Source: CAIKHN01 sp964394565
GTDB taxonomy: Bacteria; Patescibacteriota; Patescibacteriia; UBA9934
DNA length: 64,000 bases
NCBI GenBank assembly: GCA_964394565.1
Contig: CAYMYA010000001.1
Location: forward strand, 40,965-104,964
Reading direction: 5' to 3'
Below are positions 60,428 through 64,000 of the stretch, one piece after another. Below the pieces are notes generated by a model. That model ran no database searches. It was not told the origin of the DNA and worked only from the letters and a program-made list of their open reading frames with translations. The position numbers and the translations under genes are program-made. Position 1 is the first letter of the stretch. The number at the start of each line of letters is the position of its first letter.

Positions 60428-61051
60428 ATGCACGTTGGAACGTTTTTCGCAAGCGTTGGCACCATTGCCGAACTGCCAGATGACTCTCGGCCACACGTGG
60501 CAATGGTTGGGCGTTCAAATGTCGGCAAATCATCCATGATCAACCACCTTGCGAACCAAAAACGACTCGCGCGCGTAAGTGGTGAACCAGGGCGCACGCA
60601 AACCGTAAACCTGTACGATTTTTCGGGAAAATTTTTTCTCGTCGACCTCCCAGGCTACGGCTACGCGAAAACGGCAAAATCCATTCGGGAAAATTTTCCA
60701 CAGATGATTCAAGAATACCTCAGCACCTCCGAGCAGCTCCGCATGGTCTATCTCATCATCGATGCGCGCATTCCGCAAAGCCCGTTCGACGTCGACATGA
60801 TGAAATGGCTGACAGAACAAGATATTCCGTTCACGATCGTCATGAACAAGATGGATAAGGTGACGAAGAATGAGGCGTTTGCGCTGCACCAAAAGCTCGA
60901 GGCGCAATTCCCAGGCGTCAAACGCATTGAACACTCTATCCGGGACGGCAAAAGTCAAAACGTCATGTGGAGCGCTATTGAACGCGCCGTCCGTATGCCG
61001 CAACGCCAACCCCCGCCAGTCTTCCTGCCGCCCAAGACGCTTGCAGATTAA
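60428..61051 (+). CDS. engB: Ribosome biogenesis GTPase EngB/YsxC
   Basis: Essential GTPase for 50S subunit assembly. The 207-residue product has G1 GRSNVGKSSMI, G3 DLPGYGYAKT, G4 NKMDKV and the conserved GRTQTVNLYDF segment. The C-terminus ends in a proline-rich stretch. Its last 77 bp overlap the 3' end of the minus-strand flavoprotein gene. Length and motifs are normal for the family. Confidence 0.95.
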   Translation: MHVGTFFASVGTIAELPDDSRPHVAMVGRSNVGKSSMINHLANQKRLARVSGEPGRTQTVNLYDFSGKFFLVDLPGYGYAKTAKSIRENFPQMIQEYLSTSEQLRMVYLIIDARIPQSPFDVDMMKWLTEQDIPFTIVMNKMDKVTKNEAFALHQKLEAQFPGVKRIEHSIRDGKSQNVMWSAIERAVRMPQRQPPPVFLPPKTLAD

Positions 61052-62228
61052 ACCCGCCAGTAAACCCATCGACGTTCAGCACTTCACCGGCAAAAAAGAG
61101 CCCGAGGCACACTCTCGACATCATGGTCTTCGGATCGATTTCGGAAAGCTCAACACCGCCCGCTGTCACGAACTCGTCACCGACTCCTCGACCGATCACC
61201 GTGAGTGGGATTGTCTTCAGCCATGTGAGGCATCGCTGAATTTCTTTTTTTGATACTTGATTCACGCGCTTCAACTCAAAACGTCCACTCTCGCGCACGG
61301 CAACCTCTGCAAGCGCATGGGGCACGATCATGCCAAGCACATTGGCAAACTGTTTATGTGGATGTTCCGCAGCAAGCACAGAAAACGTGTCACGCAACCA
61401 ATCGAGTGTGACATCTGGAAACAGATCGATCCTGATCGACAACGGCTCTTTTGGACCGTACGTCTCGAATGCAATCAATGACGAGAGCGCAAACACCGCT
61501 GGCCCGCTCACGCCTTTATGTGTGAAGAGAAAGGGTCCGGTGAACGACGGCTTCCCGTCGCGCTTCGCGGTCAACGATGCACGCTCGAACGATAACCCGG
61601 AGATTGATGCTGGCCATGATTCTTGCGTCGTAAACGAATTCAAGCTCGGTGCGAGTTTGGTGATGGTGTGGCCAAGCGACTGCGCAAACGCATACCCATC
61701 CCCTGTTGAACCAGTTTGCCGATACGCCTGCCCACCCGTGGTCAGCACAACAACGTCCACGACCATCGGCACGGTGGCGTCCTTCATGTGTATGACGAAC
61801 CCGTCGCCGCGTTTTTCCATCGAGGTCACCGAACGTTTTAGCATCACCTGAATGCGCGATTGTGCAAAAAGGTTCTCAAACACGCCAACAATATCGTGGC
61901 CGTCATCGGACTGTGGGAATACACGCATATCAGCCTGCGTTTTCAAGGGCACGCCATGCGATTCGAACCATGCGTACACTGCTTCCGGCGGAAATGCGTA
62001 CATCGCGCTCGTCAAAAATTTGCCTCCACGAGGATATTTTGTGAGCAACGTTTTCACGTCGTAAATACCCGTCGTGACATTGCACCGCCCACCGCCAGAA
62101 ATAATCACCTTCTTCCCAAGCCCATCGTTCCGTTCAATTAAAATAATTTCTGCAGAAGGATCCGCCTCCTGAAGCGCAACCGCACACATCATGCCCGCGG
62201 CACCTCCGCCAATGATTGCAACGCGCAT
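60975..62228 (-). CDS. FAD-dependent oxidoreductase, HI0933/BaiN family
   Basis: A 417-residue flavoprotein from the ATG at 62228 (MRVAIIGGGAAGMMCAVAL, the Rossmann dinucleotide motif). VIISGGGRCNVTT is the hallmark of the HI0933-like family. VVLTTGGQAYRQTGSTGDGY and GLFFAGEVLNVDGFTGGFNLQ complete the FAD site. Family members reduce or oxidise poorly known substrates; no specific one can be given. The start codon overlaps the stop of a 21-codon ORF as TAATG. Its 3' end overlaps engB tail to tail. Confidence 0.92.
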   Translation of the reverse strand: MRVAIIGGGAAGMMCAVALQEADPSAEIILIERNDGLGKKVIISGGGRCNVTTGIYDVKTLLTKYPRGGKFLTSAMYAFPPEAVYAWFESHGVPLKTQADMRVFPQSDDGHDIVGVFENLFAQSRIQVMLKRSVTSMEKRGDGFVIHMKDATVPMVVDVVVLTTGGQAYRQTGSTGDGYAFAQSLGHTITKLAPSLNSFTTQESWPASISGLSFERASLTAKRDGKPSFTGPFLFTHKGVSGPAVFALSSLIAFETYGPKEPLSIRIDLFPDVTLDWLRDTFSVLAAEHPHKQFANVLGMIVPHALAEVAVRESGRFELKRVNQVSKKEIQRCLTWLKTIPLTVIGRGVGDEFVTAGGVELSEIDPKTMMSRVCLGLFFAGEVLNVDGFTGGFNLQASWAAGRLAGVGVAAYGRRVQ

Positions 62229-62293
62229 TACTTTTTCTTTGCGTCCTTCTTCGGCTTCTTCACATTCTTCCGTGCATTCATCCCTTTGGCCAT
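62228..62293 (-). CDS. 21-residue lysine-rich peptide coupled to the HI0933-like gene
   Basis: The frame begins MAKGMNARKNVKKPKK and ends in KKK. Its TAA stop shares a base with the ATG of the flavoprotein gene (TAATG), so ribosomes could reinitiate. Small proteins beginning MAKG-N-x-K-K and rich in lysine are known in several bacterial phyla, as I remember them, and may bind ribosomes. This one is shorter. It could be a true peptide or just a coupling leader. Confidence 0.5.
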   Translation of the reverse strand: MAKGMNARKNVKKPKKDAKKK

Positions 62294-62390
62294 AAACAAA
62301 TATTACGATAAAAAAAGTATAACACATCTTTTGGTATCATTCCCCTGCACATTGCTCATATTCCGCTCGACGACTACACTCTGAACATCT

Positions 62391-63677
62391 ATGAAAAAGA
62401 CATCAATCGCAATCGTCGGTGGTGGCATGGCCGGCCTTTCTGCTGCTTTTCGACTCGTACAAGACGAAACGCTATCGATCACACTCTTTGAAGCAACAGA
62501 TCACCTGGGTGGGCGTGTACATCACCGCATCATCCGCGGACACGCCATAGATTTTGGTGGGTTTCTCATCTATCCATGGTACAAAGAGTGTCTCGATCTT
62601 TTGCGTGCACTGAATCTGACGGATCAACTCGCAAAAACACCACTCAGTGACATTTTTTACATGCTTGGAGATGACACGATTGGAAAAAGAGACTTTGATC
62701 TCAAGTTTTCAAAACGTGACATGATCACCCTGTGGGCGAAATCTCTCGTCAAGCTTCTTCCAAATACTGAACTTGCGCGCCCGGATCTTGATCGTTTTCA
62801 CAATACAACCATATCAGAATATCTCAGAACTGCATTGCGCGCACATGCGCATGCAGGAATCTACGAAACATTCTTTGACACCGTGAATCAAGGCTACTGT
62901 TATGGTTCTGTCACACAAACCAAAGCGGCATTCATGGCGCCAATCGTACGACAAGTCACATTGCATGGTGATATTCGCAGCACATCGTTTCTCCCAGATG
63001 GAAGTGGGGTCGTGCTTCGTGCTATTGAAAAAGAAATTCTTCGTCGAGGCGGCATAATTCGCAAGAATTCTCCCGTCACACACGTGAGTGGCCACACGAT
63101 CAATCACGATGCATCACAACACTACGATGGAATCCTTTTTGCCCAAACCGTGACACAAGATCTTTATCGTCAAATACTCCCGGGCATCGAACCAGATTGT
63201 TGGTATACGCAATACATCACTCTCGCAGTTGAATGTGATGCCACACCAAACGTTGGAAACACACTGAACTGGGGAGCGGCATTTTATGAACCACACGCTG
63301 CACTCCCCCTGCAAACACATTCCATCATTAACCTGGCATCATTGTGCGGCACGGATCTCCGCAATTGCCTTATGCTGAATATTGTTGTGCGAAGCCCCCA
63401 AAGTGCAACGCTGAATAGTCGCAAACTGCACATGCTCGTCCAAAAAGAACTCACACGTCTCTTCCCCGGCCTCGAAGCCACCAAAATCCTTGATTACGTC
63501 CATTGGGAAAAAACCATGCCAATCGCCCAAGAGTCATTTGTTCGCGCGATCCGAGCAGCGCAAGGAAGACATGGATATTATTTTGCTGGTGATTTTTTGG
63601 GTGCACCATCCATCGAAACCGCTATCGCGACCGGACACGCAGCTGCCAACGCCGTGCTCCGAGACTATGCCACATAG
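62391..63677 (+). CDS. FAD-dependent amine oxidase/desaturase-like flavoprotein
   Basis: A 428-residue protein with an N-terminal FAD motif (IAIVGGGMAGLSAAFRLVQD), then EATDHLGGRVHHRII and DFGGFLIYPWYKE. The C-terminal YYFAGDFLGAPSIETAIATG completes the flavin site. This is the pattern of the amine oxidase, protoporphyrinogen oxidase and phytoene desaturase superfamily. The middle substrate region gives no clear match, so the reaction is unknown. It is divergent from the HI0933-like gene. Confidence 0.88.
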   Translation: MKKTSIAIVGGGMAGLSAAFRLVQDETLSITLFEATDHLGGRVHHRIIRGHAIDFGGFLIYPWYKECLDLLRALNLTDQLAKTPLSDIFYMLGDDTIGKRDFDLKFSKRDMITLWAKSLVKLLPNTELARPDLDRFHNTTISEYLRTALRAHAHAGIYETFFDTVNQGYCYGSVTQTKAAFMAPIVRQVTLHGDIRSTSFLPDGSGVVLRAIEKEILRRGGIIRKNSPVTHVSGHTINHDASQHYDGILFAQTVTQDLYRQILPGIEPDCWYTQYITLAVECDATPNVGNTLNWGAAFYEPHAALPLQTHSIINLASLCGTDLRNCLMLNIVVRSPQSATLNSRKLHMLVQKELTRLFPGLEATKILDYVHWEKTMPIAQESFVRAIRAAQGRHGYYFAGDFLGAPSIETAIATGHAAANAVLRDYAT

Positions 63678-63701
63678 CCCTCCCACCTTTCCCCAAATCG
63701 C

Positions 63702-63730
63702 TTGCCCCGGTCCGAAAGCCGTGCTATTCT
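63702..63730 (+). promoter_or_regulatory. Promoter of tRNA-Asn
   Basis: TTGCCC (63702-63707), 17 bp, TATTCT (63725-63730) with TG at the extended -10 position; 53 bp before the tRNA. Confidence 0.5.
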
Positions 63731-63783
63731 CCTGTCGCTTGGTCTCTCCACAATAAGAGTAATCAAGTCGCAAATACCACCAT

Positions 63784-63858
63784 TCCGGGGTAGCTCAGCG
63801 GCAGAGCGAAGGACTGTTAATCCTCAGGTCGCGGGTTCGATCCCCGCCCCCGGAGCCA
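63784..63858 (+). tRNA. tRNA-Asn (anticodon GTT)
   Basis: A full cloverleaf: acceptor arm TCCGGGG/CCCCGGA, D arm with GCTCAGCGGCAGAGC, anticodon loop CTGTTAA (GTT at 63816-63818), T arm GCGGGTTCGATCCCCGC. Discriminator G and an encoded CCA (63856-63858) follow. Confidence 0.97.
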
Positions 63859-63893
63859 TGAGAAGGCGTGTGAGGTGACCCACATGCCTTGTC

Positions 63894-63926
63894 AAAAAGT
63901 CGTCATTGAAAAATGGCGATTTTTTG
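63894..63926 (+). terminator. Terminator after tRNA-Asn
   Basis: AAAAAGTCGTCATT pairs with AATGGCGATTTTTT (two G-U pairs) around a GAAA-type loop. The remaining 74 bases to the window end show no feature. Confidence 0.75.
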
Positions 63927-64000
63927 TTTAATCCTTGAGCAGATAGCGATCCTTGGTAGCCCAACCTGAAAATCGAAGCACCTGGGACACAAAGCCCCCG

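Overview
The window looks like a chromosomal scaffold piece from a small-genome bacterium, most likely a Patescibacteria/CPR member of the Parcubacteria type. This placement is inference from gene style and gene set. Supporting signs are very tight gene packing with many ATGA start/stop overlaps, few recognisable Shine-Dalgarno sequences, several sigma70-like promoters lying within a few bases of the start codon, a short F1 delta subunit, a prolyl-tRNA synthetase without the editing insertion, and many small or giant family-specific proteins. TGA works as a stop here, shown by the ATGA overlaps in the mre cluster. Two runs of exactly 100 N (34133-34232 and 54302-54401) are scaffold gaps. Reading frames that run through them are artefacts.

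Layout, left half. A 3'-truncated clpB (minus) has a perfect CIRCE operator overlapping its promoter. A plus-strand run follows: membrane protein, WecG/TagA glycosyltransferase, gltX, M23 peptidase. From about 7 to 38 kb almost everything is on the minus strand. It comprises a peroxiredoxin, ftsQ, alr, serS, a nucleotidyltransferase, lysS and greA (with a terminator-like hairpin in its leader), a methyltransferase-like gene, the cell-shape cluster mreB-mreC-mreD-PBP2, a UvrD helicase-nuclease with a DciA-like gene, and a three-gene operon of strongly diverged complex-I/group-4-hydrogenase-like membrane subunits. Next to that is a complete F1Fo ATP synthase operon (I-a-c-b-delta-alpha-gamma-beta-epsilon), then tatD, a CvpA-like fragment, metG, rsmI and a DUF3179 gene.

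Layout, right half. ahpC (plus) is followed by a 1481-residue minus-strand protein ending in a GT2-like domain, a small helical protein, pepA and a thioredoxin-like ferredoxin. A small plus-strand unit follows, with promoter, folded leader, 43-residue basic ORF and terminator. Next come a disrupted gene and proS, then a GC-rich noncoding stretch (47.98-49.38 kb) with two related, separately promoted and terminated candidate large RNAs. The rest holds two ABC-F ATPases, a second GreA-like gene, a secreted Ig-like repeat protein, a SET-domain gene, a second M23 peptidase, a SLOG protein with a CxxC-x17-CxxC protein, DUF2914 and engB genes, an FAD-dependent HI0933-like oxidoreductase preceded by a 21-residue basic ORF, an amine-oxidase-like flavoprotein and tRNA-Asn.

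Functionally the window is mostly core cell biology: tRNA charging, wall synthesis and shape, ATP synthesis, repair and stress. The most novel items are the paired large RNA candidates, the orphan complex-I-like membrane arm, the leader plus 43-residue unit, the giant glycosyltransferase fusion, and palindromic repeats inserted in frame into atpG and an ABC-F gene.
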